In this document: one piece after another, positions 44,983-55,038 of the stretch
How positions within the stretch are numbered: the first letter of the stretch is position 1
Layout: every line of letters starts with the position of its first letter
Source: Arcanobacterium pinnipediorum
GTDB taxonomy: Bacteria > Actinomycetota > Actinomycetes > Actinomycetales > Actinomycetaceae
Length of the DNA: 64,000 bases
Assembly: GCF_023973165.1 (NCBI RefSeq)
Contig: NZ_CP099547.1
Location: forward strand, 1,426,001-1,490,000
Reading direction: 5' to 3'
Made by a program: the position numbers and the translations under genes
Notes under the pieces: generated by a model
What the model was told of the DNA's origin: nothing
What the model saw: the letters and a program-made list of their open reading frames with translations, nothing else
The model's database searches: none

Positions 44983-46602
44983 GTGACTCACAGTCTGTAC
45001 TTCACCGCAGCAGAAGGAAATGTTGGAACTCAAGCACTCGTACGCTCCCTTATCGAAGGGCTAACCCAACACTACACATCCGTTGGCGTATTCCGTGCTT
45101 TCACTAATGGCCCCATCGATCAGGACCTTCAGCTCAAAGAAGCGCTAAATATCCTCGGCCGCCCAAGCGACCTTGACCTCGCTTGGGGTACCACCCGCCA
45201 AGCATACGTAGCTGACGAAGAAGCAGCTATGGCCGATGTGGTTAAACGCTACACCGATTATGCTCACCAGTTCGATGCCGTCCTCATCCTTGGTTTGCTC
45301 GACGGCGATCCGCTCAACCCGGGCGTCTTGGCCCGTATCGGCCGTGCGGCCGCTAACCTCTCTACCACAATCATGTTTGCAGTTTCGGGTGCGCTACGCT
45401 CTGCAGATCAACTCGCCACACTCGTCTCCCTATCAGCAAACGAATTCACTCACGAACATGCCCCGATTTCTGGTGTAGTTGTTTCCAACGCTGACGCTGC
45501 AATCGTGGCTGAAGCCGGTATCGACAACGCCATCATCTTTGCCGACGGCGAATCCGTCGAGCTATCTGAAACAGGTCGTTCGCTACTCGTTTCGGCGATG
45601 GAGCACGGCTCCGACGTCGTCACCCCACTATCTTTCCAATCCTCGCTTATCTCCCGGGCTCGTGCGGACCGCAAGCGGATCGTTTTGCCAGAAGCCACCG
45701 ATCCGCGCATCTTGCAGGCCGCTGACGAGCTCTTAGCTCGCGAAGTTGCCGACATTATTTTGATTGGCGACGCCGATCAGATCCACGCCCACGCCGCTGA
45801 GCTCGGCGTCGATGTGTCTCAAGCACGAATCGTTTCCGTCGATGATCCGGAGCTGAACGAAAAGTATGCTCAAGAGTTTGCTCGCCTGCGCGCCAAGAAG
45901 GGCGTCACGATCGAACAGGCCCGCGAAAAGGTCAAGGACTTGTCCTACTTTGGCACCATGATGGTGCATATGGACGACGCCGATGGCATGGTTTCCGGCG
46001 CGATCCACACCACCGCCCACACTATCGTTCCCTCCTTCCAAATCATTAAAACCAAGCCCGGCGCTACCCTTGTTTCTTCCTGCTTCCTTATGCTCATGGA
46101 AGACCGCGTCTATGTTTACGGCGATTGTGCAGTTAATACCAACCCAACTCCACAAGAATTGGCTGGGATTGCTATCTCCTCTGCCGAAACCGCTCGCGCA
46201 TTCGGGGTAGATCCTCGAGTTGCTATGCTCTCTTACTCCACCGGGACTTCCGGCAAAGGACCAGATGTGGACGCCGTCGTCGAAGCAACCGCGATTGCCC
46301 GCGAAATGGCTCCCGATCTCGCTCTCGAAGGCCCCATCCAGTACGACGCCGCAGTAGATGCTCACGTGGCTCAAACCAAGCTCCCTGATTCGCCGGTTGC
46401 TGGAAAAGCGAACGTCTTCGTCTTCCCATCGCTCAACGCCGGAAACATCGGCTACAAGGCGGTCCAGCGTTCGGCTGGCGCAGTCGCTGTTGGCCCAGTC
46501 TTGCAAGGCCTGAACAAGCCCGTGAATGATTTATCGCGTGGCGCACTCGTTGAAGACATCGTCAACACTGTTGCAATTACCGCAATCCAAGCCCAAAACT
46601 AA
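44983..46602 (+). CDS. pta: Phosphate acetyltransferase
   Basis: Converts acetyl-CoA and phosphate to acetyl phosphate. The C-terminal catalytic PTA_PTB domain runs from about residue 215 (LISRARADRKRIVLPEATDP) through SYSTGTSGKGPDVDAV and FPSLNAGNIGYKAVQR. The N-terminal 210 residues are a shortened P-loop-like domain (LYFTAAEGNVGTQALVRSLI) without a GKT motif. Its 539 residues are fewer than the roughly 700 of enterobacterial Pta. GTG 44983 is chosen because GAAAGGA lies just upstream, and a TTG at 44968 lies within that site. Operon with ackA. Confidence 0.95.
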   Translation: MTHSLYFTAAEGNVGTQALVRSLIEGLTQHYTSVGVFRAFTNGPIDQDLQLKEALNILGRPSDLDLAWGTTRQAYVADEEAAMADVVKRYTDYAHQFDAVLILGLLDGDPLNPGVLARIGRAAANLSTTIMFAVSGALRSADQLATLVSLSANEFTHEHAPISGVVVSNADAAIVAEAGIDNAIIFADGESVELSETGRSLLVSAMEHGSDVVTPLSFQSSLISRARADRKRIVLPEATDPRILQAADELLAREVADIILIGDADQIHAHAAELGVDVSQARIVSVDDPELNEKYAQEFARLRAKKGVTIEQAREKVKDLSYFGTMMVHMDDADGMVSGAIHTTAHTIVPSFQIIKTKPGATLVSSCFLMLMEDRVYVYGDCAVNTNPTPQELAGIAISSAETARAFGVDPRVAMLSYSTGTSGKGPDVDAVVEATAIAREMAPDLALEGPIQYDAAVDAHVAQTKLPDSPVAGKANVFVFPSLNAGNIGYKAVQRSAGAVAVGPVLQGLNKPVNDLSRGALVEDIVNTVAITAIQAQN

Positions 46603-46661
46603 AGTGAGATTCCGCCGGTGGCGGTTCTTGCGCAACGATTTAAGAAAGCGTGAAACGAACA

Positions 46662-47834
46662 ATGACAGTTCTAGTGATCAATTCTGGTTCATCGTCGATT
46701 AAGTACCAGCTCGTCAATCCCGAAACTGGGCAATCCATCGCCTCGGGCTTGGTTGAGAAAATCGGTGAAGCCGAAGGCCACATCGAACACAACTATAACG
46801 GCACTACTACCGATATTAACGAACCTGTTCCAGACCACGGTGTTGGCTTGCGTGAAGTAATCCGGTTTTTTAACGAAGTTGGCCCCAACCTTTCTGAAGC
46901 TGGAATCAAAGCAGTTGGCCACCGCGTGGTTCAAGGCGGAAAACATTTCGATAAGGCGGCCGTTATTGACGATCGCGTTGAAGGTTTGATCGAAGAGCTC
47001 ATCCCGCTCGGTCCTCTCCACAACCCAGCCCACTTGAAGGGTATTAAGGTAGCACGTGAACTGTTCGATGTTCCCAACGTTGCCGTTTTCGATACTGCCT
47101 TCTTCCAGCATCTACCGGCTGAAGCCGCTACCTATGCCATCGACCGTGAGGTAGCCGAAAAGTATCAGGTACGCCGCTATGGAGCACACGGCACCTCCCA
47201 CCAATTCATCTCCCGCAAGGTCAGCGATATGCTCGGCCGCGATGACCTCAAGCAGATCGTGATGCATTTGGGTAACGGGGCTTCAGTTTCTGCTGTTGTT
47301 AACGGCCAAGCAGTTGACACCTCGATGGGTTTGACTCCACTCGAAGGTCTCGTGATGGGTACTCGAACTGGCGATATCGATCCGGCTGCTGCTTTCCATT
47401 TGGCACGCCAGGCGAACATGAGCATCGACGAACTCGATACCCTGTTCAACAAGCAGTCCGGCCTGAAAGGCTTGACCGGTTCGAACGATATGCGAACCGT
47501 GTGGGAAATGGCTGATGCTGGCGATCCACAAGCAATCGAAGCTCTAGAGATTTACACCCACCGGCTACTCAAGTACGTCGGCTCCTACACCGCTGTTATG
47601 GGGGGCTTAGATGTATTGACCTTCACCGCTGGTGTTGGCGAAAACTCCTGGCAAACCCGCAAGATGCTCTTGGATCGTCTAGCACCATTCGGTGTTAAAT
47701 ACGATGCGGAAAAGAACATGGAACGTTCGAAGGAACCACGCGAGGTCTCCACACCAGATTCGGCGGTGAAGGTTTTGGTTATTCCAACGAACGAAGAACT
47801 TTCCATCGCACAGCAGGCAATGGACGTGATCTGA
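46662..47834 (+). CDS. ackA: Acetate kinase
   Basis: A 390-residue enzyme making ATP and acetate from acetyl phosphate, completing the overflow pathway with pta. Signatures are VLVINSGSSSIKYQL at the N-terminus, HRVVQGGKHF, FDTAFFQHLP, HGTSHQFIS and MGTRTGDIDPA. ATG 46662 starts directly at the family N-terminus; a GTG at 46650 is an alternative. It lies 59 bases after pta and 2 bases before the acetyltransferase gene. Confidence 0.96.
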   Translation: MTVLVINSGSSSIKYQLVNPETGQSIASGLVEKIGEAEGHIEHNYNGTTTDINEPVPDHGVGLREVIRFFNEVGPNLSEAGIKAVGHRVVQGGKHFDKAAVIDDRVEGLIEELIPLGPLHNPAHLKGIKVARELFDVPNVAVFDTAFFQHLPAEAATYAIDREVAEKYQVRRYGAHGTSHQFISRKVSDMLGRDDLKQIVMHLGNGASVSAVVNGQAVDTSMGLTPLEGLVMGTRTGDIDPAAAFHLARQANMSIDELDTLFNKQSGLKGLTGSNDMRTVWEMADAGDPQAIEALEIYTHRLLKYVGSYTAVMGGLDVLTFTAGVGENSWQTRKMLLDRLAPFGVKYDAEKNMERSKEPREVSTPDSAVKVLVIPTNEELSIAQQAMDVI

Positions 47835-47836
47835 TC

Positions 47837-48286
47837 ATGGCAGTAGATCTCGTCACTGACGTCACGCCAGAACTCCATGAAGCATTCGGGCGGTTAATCG
47901 GCCAGCTTTCTCGTTCTGCAACCCCAATGGACGCCGAACAAATCGAAGGTTTCTTAGCTCAAGATTGCATCGATCTGCTCGTCTTTCGCGATGAGGAAGC
48001 TACCGGCACAACTGGGCAAGCGCCGATTGTTGGAATGCTGACTCTTGTCACATTCGAGATCCCCACTGGTTGGCGTGCTTGGATCGAAGACGTCGTCGTC
48101 GATGAATCAGCCCGCGGCAAGGGCGTTGGGGCATCCTTGGTGGCTGCCGCGATCGAATTAGCAAAGAAGCACGGTGCAAAAACTGTTGATCTTACCTCTC
48201 GCCCATCGCGCGAAGCTGCAAATCGACTCTATCAACGAGCTGGATTCGAATTGCGTGAAACCAATGTGTACCGAGTGACTAACTAG
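47837..48286 (+). CDS. GNAT acetyltransferase
   Basis: A 149-residue N-acetyltransferase. Motif A is VVVDESARGKGVGASLVAAA with the acetyl-CoA loop RGKGVG, and the C-terminal NRLYQRAGFELRETNVYR is the typical ending. Substrate unknown. Only 2 bases after ackA, so in the pta-ackA operon, where acetyl-CoA supply is the shared theme. Confidence 0.88.
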   Translation: MAVDLVTDVTPELHEAFGRLIGQLSRSATPMDAEQIEGFLAQDCIDLLVFRDEEATGTTGQAPIVGMLTLVTFEIPTGWRAWIEDVVVDESARGKGVGASLVAAAIELAKKHGAKTVDLTSRPSREAANRLYQRAGFELRETNVYRVTN

Positions 48287-48303
48287 GGTATTAGTAAACA
48301 AAC

Positions 48304-48334
48304 GTGAGGCCCGCGGATCATCCGCGGGCCTCAC
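48304..48334. terminator. Bidirectional terminator between GNAT and surface enzyme genes
   Basis: A perfect 15-bp stem (GTGAGGCCCGCGGAT and its complement) with a single central base, between two convergent genes. It can serve both strands. Confidence 0.88.
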
Positions 48335-48359
48335 TATTTCATGGTGAGCTTACTACTTG

Positions 48360-51170
48360 TTATGCCCGAGAGTTGGTTCGACGTTGTAGCACAATTCCAC
48401 AACCGACGAGCAACGTGCTTATCAGGAACAATCCCGGCACTGCAATACCAGTCTTTGCCAGGTTCTTTCCAGATGTATGGCCAGAATTCTGGCCAGAATC
48501 TTGTGGCACTGGCTGTGGCTGGGTTGGCTTGGCAATGGTTGCAGCAGTAACTGTGAAGTTCGCCTTGATCGTGGTGAATGTCGCTCCGGAAATCTCCACA
48601 GTGTGATCACCTAGGGCAAAGTCGCGCGGAAGCGTCCAGGTTATCTCAATCATTCCCTTCTCATTTGCAGTGAAGGTTCCGATCTTCAATGGATCGGAGT
48701 GGACGACGATGTTTACTTCTGTTCCTGGCTTCAATCCAGTGACAGTAATAATCTGATCTTCACCTTGAGTAAGAATTTCCTTAGATAGGGCCACAGCTGG
48801 GGTCATTTCGGTTCCCGGCTGATCCGGCTTAGGATCGACAAACTCGGTGAGCACAAGCTCCTGGTGGGCAACAGCGGCATAATTCGTCACCGAAACATCT
48901 TCCCCATCCCAGGAACGTTGCGGCGCCGTAGCAGCGCCTTCCCCATTGATTGCCAGGGTCAAGCCACTGTAACGGTTAATCAAACGCAATGAATCTGCCA
49001 CTTCGCCAGTAACTGGATCAGTAGTAGGCACAATGAACCATTGCTGGCCGATATTTGTTTCATCGAGGTCGCTAACCATCAACGGTGCATCCCATGCACG
49101 TCCCGCTTGAGTCGTAGAATCTACACCCAATGCCTTACCATCTTGGGAAAGGATCAGATAGGAACCATCGTCGCGGAAAGTGAAAGTCCAAGCACCATTA
49201 GCTCTCGTTACCTCGCTACCGCCCTGAACTGTTGAACCATCAGGGCCAATCATGAGCTTCGCATCGCTACCGTTAGCGATAGTGTAAACCTTGGAAGCAT
49301 CAATTGGTTCGTACGGTTCGTCAGTGGTAACCGAAAGGTTAATCAAGTCCGAATACTTTCCGCCCTTGCACCCAAATGAACAGTATGCCCGGAAGTTCTT
49401 TCCTACAATAGCGGTGTTGGTCTTATTTGCGGTGTCAAGGAACCAGCGATACCATGATGCGCTCTGGTAGGCATCACCTGTATCACCAATCTTGACCCAC
49501 TTTTGGGTAGCCAGATTATCTGTCGCATAGTATTCTTGCGATGCGTTACCTGACTGATCCTTGTGCTGTGGTTGCCCGATGTACAAGCCTAAATAGGCAT
49601 TGTAGGTGATGTCCATAACGAACAACGGCGAAGTATCTGGCATCAAACCATCTCGGATTTGCTCTTGTGCAGTTCCAAGATTCTTCGGATTGTATTCCTT
49701 ATCAATTGGCGTGTAACCGGTTGGATTTTCTTCAGTTACTGGAACCATATTCGATTCCTTGCCACCAATGCCAGGCTCTTCCCACTTACCGTTGTACCAC
49801 TTTTGCCACGTTCCAGTCTTCATCTTCCCTGAAATTGGTGCGCGAGCAGCATGCTCATGGAAGGCAACCCATGAACCGCCCTTGTTAACGATACGCGAAC
49901 CGTAAAGTGCGTAGAAGTAACCGGAGCTGTAATCAACATACAAGCGTGGATCGCCGTCGCCGTAGTAATACGTACGTCCAGGGAAAGCTTCGTTATCGCC
50001 GCGAAGTGTGGAGTATGGGGAGGTGATAACGTGGCCAGGAATTTCCCAATTCTTACCTTGATCATGGGAAACGGCGTAGTCGATGGAATCATAGTGCAGG
50101 CCATCACCAAATGGCTGTGGCGTGAATTCGTTGTGGACTAAGCCATACCAGTCACCAGTATCTGGATCTACCCAGATATTAATCAGATCGCAATAGTTCT
50201 TATGTGCATGGTAATTCAGCGCCGGTGCATAAGAAGATTCCACGCCGGTTGGGCTGTTATTACAAAAAACTGTTGTGTTAGGGTTCGTTCCTGAATTATT
50301 GAGCTCTTGATCAGGTACCATGCGATCCATATCTGGGCCCTTGAAGAACTGCCAGTGGCGCGGATCGTTAGGTCCATAAAGCGCTGCCGCGTGGAGGTAG
50401 CGGAACTGTCCATCTTTATCGATGAACGGCCACGCTGGAGTATCAGATGGGTTCTTCCACGTCTTGCCATCATAAGACTCAACAGTAATTATGCCAGTGC
50501 CATTATTTTTATCATCTGGTGTTGGTGGCTGGGGAGCTGGTGGTGTATCAGTTTCCACAGCGGTAGCCGCATTGAACTCAGCAAGTGTTGCGACTTCTTC
50601 CTCGCCTGCATTGCCGCCCCATGCAGAGTTGTAAATGACTTTGACACAACGAGCCTCGCGCGGTGCGAAATTGATAGCGAAATCAACGAGGTTTGCCGAA
50701 TCGTATGCATCCCCAGATTCTCGTTCACCGCTTGCAGCTTCGGTGAATTCAACTTGATCTAAAGAATCTGAAACCATACACCTATCATCGACCGATGTTT
50801 GAACCACGTATTGCCCAATACGGCCCGAACCATTTGAGGACTGGCGCGGCGTTAATGTGATTTGACCCAGGTTATCAACCTTTTTGCCTAAATCGATCAC
50901 GAAATAATGTGGCAATGGATCCTTTCCAGTATCACTGTATGCGGTGTGCCAGTAGGTATCGCGATTGTTATCAAGGACTAGGCCGATAGGGCCGTTACTT
51001 CCTTCATTATTCGCTACCGAATCGGCTTTGACAGCTCGCATTTGCGACTGATCCATCGGCGTATATTCATAGTAAACATCCCCAGCAAAAGCTGGAGTTA
51101 TTCCAGCTACTGAAACTAGGGTTGCTGTGAACATTGCGCAAGCTGTTCCCCATCGTGCGCGGTGTTTCAT
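48360..51170 (-). CDS. Cell-wall anchored CBM32/ricin-domain surface enzyme
   Basis: A 936-residue secreted protein. Order: signal peptide (1-29, cut after ITPAFA); F5/8-type (CBM32) lectin domain about 40-200 (LDNNRDTYWHTAYSDT); Pro-rich linker at 209-220; a catalytic-like beta-propeller region about 230-600 with one Asp-box SHDQGKNW (368-375), as in sialidases and related glycosidases; a ricin-type lectin region about 610-765 (LILSQDGKALGVDS, LRLINRYSGLTLAING); an Ig-like domain; and the sortase motif LAKTG (904-908) with membrane segment and basic tail. The start at 51170 has AAGGGAG and gives the signal peptide. It probably binds and cleaves host or mucin glycans; the sugar is unknown. 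Confidence 0.85.
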   Translation of the reverse strand: MKHRARWGTACAMFTATLVSVAGITPAFAGDVYYEYTPMDQSQMRAVKADSVANNEGSNGPIGLVLDNNRDTYWHTAYSDTGKDPLPHYFVIDLGKKVDNLGQITLTPRQSSNGSGRIGQYVVQTSVDDRCMVSDSLDQVEFTEAASGERESGDAYDSANLVDFAINFAPREARCVKVIYNSAWGGNAGEEEVATLAEFNAATAVETDTPPAPQPPTPDDKNNGTGIITVESYDGKTWKNPSDTPAWPFIDKDGQFRYLHAAALYGPNDPRHWQFFKGPDMDRMVPDQELNNSGTNPNTTVFCNNSPTGVESSYAPALNYHAHKNYCDLINIWVDPDTGDWYGLVHNEFTPQPFGDGLHYDSIDYAVSHDQGKNWEIPGHVITSPYSTLRGDNEAFPGRTYYYGDGDPRLYVDYSSGYFYALYGSRIVNKGGSWVAFHEHAARAPISGKMKTGTWQKWYNGKWEEPGIGGKESNMVPVTEENPTGYTPIDKEYNPKNLGTAQEQIRDGLMPDTSPLFVMDITYNAYLGLYIGQPQHKDQSGNASQEYYATDNLATQKWVKIGDTGDAYQSASWYRWFLDTANKTNTAIVGKNFRAYCSFGCKGGKYSDLINLSVTTDEPYEPIDASKVYTIANGSDAKLMIGPDGSTVQGGSEVTRANGAWTFTFRDDGSYLILSQDGKALGVDSTTQAGRAWDAPLMVSDLDETNIGQQWFIVPTTDPVTGEVADSLRLINRYSGLTLAINGEGAATAPQRSWDGEDVSVTNYAAVAHQELVLTEFVDPKPDQPGTEMTPAVALSKEILTQGEDQIITVTGLKPGTEVNIVVHSDPLKIGTFTANEKGMIEITWTLPRDFALGDHTVEISGATFTTIKANFTVTAATIAKPTQPQPVPQDSGQNSGHTSGKNLAKTGIAVPGLFLISTLLVGCGIVLQRRTNSRA

Positions 51171-51445
51171 GCTCTTACGCTCCCTTGCGTGTCGAGTTTG
51201 TACGTAAAATAAAGGGTGCCTCAAAAAGTGAGACGTGTTGTGCTGATACTTCATGCCGCCATTGGCACTACGGATAACATCACGTCTTTTATTATGGCAC
51301 TTTAGGTAAAGATTCGTCAGCTTTTCGTCACTACTAAATTTCAACCTGTTGAAAGATAGTGAACTATCTATTGAATCACCTAGCAAAAATGGCCATTTTC
51401 CCGCCAAACTCACGTTCTGAGCATGTTGTGGCTGGGCAACCAAAC

Positions 51446-51476
51446 GTGGGGTCCGAGGATTATCCTCAGACCCCAC
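51446..51476 (-). terminator. Terminator downstream of fumC
   Basis: Stem of about 14 bp (GTGGGGTCCGAGGA paired with TCCTCAGACCCCAC, one mismatch) beyond the fumC stop. The gap 51171-51445 upstream of the surface enzyme shows no gene and should contain its promoter. Confidence 0.75.
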
Positions 51477-51510
51477 AATTGGTGGTGTATTTAGCGCTCG
51501 TAACTTATGA

Positions 51511-51544
51511 GAAGTTACCTCTTATGGGAAGTTACCTCTTATGA
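51511..51544. repeat. 17-bp tandem repeat at fumC 3' end
   Basis: GAAGTTACCTCTTATGG and GAAGTTACCTCTTATGA stand in tandem, with a third degenerate copy on the left. They overlap the fumC stop codon (51539-51541). Confidence 0.75.
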
Positions 51545-52930
51545 AAAGTCGCCGACCATGGTGGTGACATCGAGTGCCTTGTTTAAGGTATCTTCGTCAA
51601 TCTCGCCACGCTCAACAAAGCCGAGATCGATAACGGCTTCCTTGATGGTCATATTGTGCTTGACAGAATGCTTAGCAATCTTGGCAGCATTTTCGTATCC
51701 GATGTGACGGTTTAATGGGGTGACGATCGACGGCGAAGACTCAGCCAACTGCAAGCATCGATCTTCGTTCGCGACAATGCCATCGACAGTGCGAGTAGCA
51801 AGAGTTTGCGCAACATTGCCCAAAATCTCGATAGACTCAAGCAAGTTTTGTGCCATAACTGGAAGCATCACTAGCAAATCGAAGTTGCCCTGCGCACCAG
51901 CAAATGCAATAGCTGCATCGTTACCGATAACTTGCGCTGCAACCTGAACGGTAGCTTCTGGAACAACCGGGTTTACCTTACCTGGCATGATCGAAGAACC
52001 TGGCTGAAGATCTGGCAGATGAATTTCGCCTAAACCAGTGCGTGGACCAGAGCTCATCCAGCGTAAATCGTTGGCGATCTTGACGAAGGATACGGCGATG
52101 GTGCGCAGTGCGCCCGATGTTTCGACCAAGGAATCTTGGGCAGCTTGGGCTTCAAAGTGGTTTGCTGCTTCAACGAAAGGCTGACCGGTGTGTTCGGCAA
52201 TAAGCTCAATCACGCGTGCCGAGAAACCAGCTGGTGTGTTGATACCGGTACCTACTGCAGTACCGCCCAATGGCAGTTCTGCCAAGTGTGGCAAGGTAGC
52301 CTTCACGCGCTCAATGCCCAAACGTACCTGAGCAGCATAGCCAGAAAATTCTTGCCCTAGCGTAATCGGGGTAGCATCCATAAGATGGGTACGGCCAGAC
52401 TTGACAATATTCTTAAATTCAACTGCCTTAGCCTCCAGCGATGATGCCAAAATATCGAGCTTAGGCAACAAATTGGTGTTGATAGCCTGGACTGCAGCAA
52501 TATGAATCGAGGATGGGAACACGTCATTAGAGGACTGCGAGCAGTTCACGTGATCGTTTGGATGAATCTCAATACCCGATGCCTTGGTGGCGATGGTGGA
52601 AAGAACTTCATTGGTGTTCATATTCGACGAGGTGCCCGAACCGGTCTGGAAGACGTCGATTGGATACTGATCATCGTGCTTGCCGGCAATGACTTCGTCG
52701 GCTGCAGCAACAATGGCTGCCGAACGCTCTTCGTCGAGCGTGCCAAGTTCTAGATTTGCTAAAGCAGCAGCGCGCTTAATTTCGGCTAACGCATGCACGT
52801 GCGCTGGAGTGAGAGTCTTTCCCGAAATTGGGAAGTTCTCAACTGCACGCTGGGTTTGTGCTCGGTATAGAGCGTCAACCGGCACGCGCACTTCACCCAT
52901 AGTGTCGTGTTCGATGCGGTATTCGGTCAT
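51539..52930 (-). CDS. fumC: Fumarate hydratase class II
   Basis: A 463-residue iron-free fumarase interconverting fumarate and malate in the TCA cycle. Conserved boxes are [47 protein letters not shown] and the family signature [12 protein letters not shown], which carries the catalytic serine loop. Length is normal. It functions next to the succinate dehydrogenase encoded at 59.9-63.3 kb. Confidence 0.97.
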   Translation of the reverse strand: MTEYRIEHDTMGEVRVPVDALYRAQTQRAVENFPISGKTLTPAHVHALAEIKRAAALANLELGTLDEERSAAIVAAADEVIAGKHDDQYPIDVFQTGSGTSSNMNTNEVLSTIATKASGIEIHPNDHVNCSQSSNDVFPSSIHIAAVQAINTNLLPKLDILASSLEAKAVEFKNIVKSGRTHLMDATPITLGQEFSGYAAQVRLGIERVKATLPHLAELPLGGTAVGTGINTPAGFSARVIELIAEHTGQPFVEAANHFEAQAAQDSLVETSGALRTIAVSFVKIANDLRWMSSGPRTGLGEIHLPDLQPGSSIMPGKVNPVVPEATVQVAAQVIGNDAAIAFAGAQGNFDLLVMLPVMAQNLLESIEILGNVAQTLATRTVDGIVANEDRCLQLAESSPSIVTPLNRHIGYENAAKIAKHSVKHNMTIKEAVIDLGFVERGEIDEDTLNKALDVTTMVGDFS

Positions 52931-53048
52931 ATGATTCCTCCTTGATTAGCGCCGGTGTTGGCGCAGATACTTTTCATATTATCTCGATAAATTCACCCCG
53001 TTGTAGGGCATACGTCCATGATTGAGCCGGTATTTAGCACACACCCGC

Positions 53049-54158
53049 TTAGGCGCGGGCAGTGATCTCCACTCGCTGAAATTCTTTCACATCTGAATAT
53101 CCGGTCATCGCCATCGAATGACGTAATGCACCGATCATATTCGTCGTGCCACGAGCATCTGTTGCTGGCCCAAACAAGAGTTTTTCGAGCGGTCCTGCGG
53201 TGCCCACATGCATTCGCTTTCCGCGTGGCAACCGAGCGTGATAGGCCTCTCCGCCCCAATGGAATCCTTGGCCGGGAGCCTCTTGCGCACGCGCCAATGC
53301 GGTTCCAAGCATAACTCCATCGGCACCACATGCGATCGCTTTAACTAAATCACCAGAGTGGGAGATCTGCCCATCAGCGATCACGTGTACATACCGCCCG
53401 CCACTTTCGTCCATATATTCGCGACGCGCTGCCGCAACGTCGGCCACCGTCGTCGCCATTGGAACTGTTGCCCCGGCGGTTCGTATGTTTGCACTCGTTG
53501 CCCCGCCGCCAAAACCAGCCAAAACTCCAGCCGCGCCGGTACGCATTAAATGCAACGCCGCCGTGTAGGACGCGACTCCGCCAACGATAACTGGAACATC
53601 GAGTTCATAGATGAAACGTTTGAGATTTAATGGTTCGCGGTTTGACGATACATGTTCGGCCGAAACGACGGTGCCCCGAATAATAAATAGATCAACTCCA
53701 GCATCGACGACGGTTCGCCAATGTTCTTGGGTTCGTTGCGGAGAAAGCGCTCCAGCAACGACGACGCCGGCACTACGAATTTCGTCAAGCCGGGCTGCGA
53801 TTAATTCAGGTTTAATGGGTTCGCGGTAGATACGTTGCATAAGTTGTGTTACGTATTCTGGTTCCGCATTTGCGATAGCGTCAAAGTGTGGCTGCGGATC
53901 TTCGTAGCGCGTCCATAGCCCCTCTAAGTCAAGAACTCCCACGCCGCCGTGTTTGCCTAACGCAATCGCGGTTTGCGGGGAGGTTACTGAGTCCATTGGC
54001 GCACTCATAACGGGAATATCGAGCAAATGCGCATCCAACTGCCACGATACTGACACATCTGTTGCATCACGAGTACGCCGCGATGGAACGATGGTGATGT
54101 CGTCGAACGAATAACCTATACGGGCGCGTTTTCCGCGGCCAATCTCAATCTCTGCCAC
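53049..54158 (-). CDS. guaB3: GuaB3 family IMP dehydrogenase-related protein
   Basis: A 369-residue TIM-barrel protein of the IMPDH/GMP reductase superfamily, of the GuaB3 type found in actinobacteria. The N-terminus IGYSFDDITIVPSRRTRDAT and PVMSAPMDSVTS are typical. The loop that holds the catalytic cysteine in true IMPDH (GSICTT) here reads GGGATSANIRTAG with no cysteine, and CBS domains are absent. Whether it oxidises IMP or does something else is unresolved. Separate from the canonical guaB at 55178-56344. Confidence 0.9.
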   Translation of the reverse strand: MAEIEIGRGKRARIGYSFDDITIVPSRRTRDATDVSVSWQLDAHLLDIPVMSAPMDSVTSPQTAIALGKHGGVGVLDLEGLWTRYEDPQPHFDAIANAEPEYVTQLMQRIYREPIKPELIAARLDEIRSAGVVVAGALSPQRTQEHWRTVVDAGVDLFIIRGTVVSAEHVSSNREPLNLKRFIYELDVPVIVGGVASYTAALHLMRTGAAGVLAGFGGGATSANIRTAGATVPMATTVADVAAARREYMDESGGRYVHVIADGQISHSGDLVKAIACGADGVMLGTALARAQEAPGQGFHWGGEAYHARLPRGKRMHVGTAGPLEKLLFGPATDARGTTNMIGALRHSMAMTGYSDVKEFQRVEITARA

Positions 54159-54283
54159 ATTCCTAAGACTACCAGTATCTTTAGCTATAGTAGGTCACTG
54201 GCTCATAACTGTCATAAAATTATGTCGGAGGCTATGCCTATGATGATGGGTATGACCAATAAGCCATAGATGCGGAGAGAAAT

Positions 54284-54970
54284 ATGTGGACCAATCATCC
54301 CGTTGTAGGGTTTGATACTGAAACTACTGGCGTTGATCCTACCCAAGAACGGTTAGTGACTGCCTCAGTTATTGTTGTTGATCATGAGGGTGCTACCCGG
54401 CATTACTGGTTAGCCGATCCTGAAGTAGATATCCCGTTGCAGGCACAAAATGTTCACGGTATTTCTACCGAACAAGCTCGCCGGGAAGGTGAACCTATCG
54501 GGAAAGTACTCAGCGAAGTTGCTGAATTATTATCACAGCACATGGCTGCTGGCCATCCGGTGGTGGCATTCAACGCCGCCTATGATCTCACCCTGATCGA
54601 ATGCGAACTTGAACGTCATGGTTTGCCAACTCTTAAAGAACGATTAGGCCACGAGGTTGGGCCAGTGATTGACCCATATATGCTTGATCGCAGCGTTGAT
54701 CGTTATCGTAAAGGTAAGCGCCGGTTAGAAAATCTTGCCGAACATTATGGAGTCGCTGATGATGATTCGTTCCATAATGCCGAAGCAGATGTATTGGCAA
54801 CCCTGCGTGTTTTAGGTGCGATGCTACGCCGCTACCCTGAATTAGCTCATGATTCTTTAGCGCATTTGATGGAGATTCAACAACAAGCCTATACCGAGTT
54901 TCAGCAGTTTATTGCAGGTCGAAATGGACGCCAGCTTCACGGGCCACTGCCCTGGCCAGTCACCGCCTAA
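54284..54970 (+). CDS. DEDDh 3'-5' exonuclease (DnaQ-like)
   Basis: A 228-residue exonuclease similar to the proofreading subunit of DNA polymerase III. Exo I is GFDTETTG (9-16), Exo II FNAAYDLTLIE and Exo III HNAEADVLAT, giving the complete DEDDh set. It stands alone and has no GIY-YIG or BRCT addition. GGAGAGAAAT precedes ATG 54284. It could be a stand-alone repair or RNA-processing exonuclease rather than the replicative epsilon subunit. Confidence 0.92.
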   Translation: MWTNHPVVGFDTETTGVDPTQERLVTASVIVVDHEGATRHYWLADPEVDIPLQAQNVHGISTEQARREGEPIGKVLSEVAELLSQHMAAGHPVVAFNAAYDLTLIECELERHGLPTLKERLGHEVGPVIDPYMLDRSVDRYRKGKRRLENLAEHYGVADDDSFHNAEADVLATLRVLGAMLRRYPELAHDSLAHLMEIQQQAYTEFQQFIAGRNGRQLHGPLPWPVTA

Positions 54971-55038
54971 ATTCCATTCATCTAGCCCGCTGCCAACCTT
55001 AGCTAGATCGCCGCACTATTAATGCTAGTTCCCCTTCA

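Noticed and set aside
45733..46506. Minus-strand frame of 257 codons opposite pta
   Set aside because: It is a shadow of pta; the composition is biased and no domain is recognisable.
48360..51476. Longer form of the surface protein starting at 51476
   Set aside because: The extra 102 residues run through the terminator hairpin at 51446-51476 and lack secretion features; ATG 51170 gives a ribosome site and a signal peptide.
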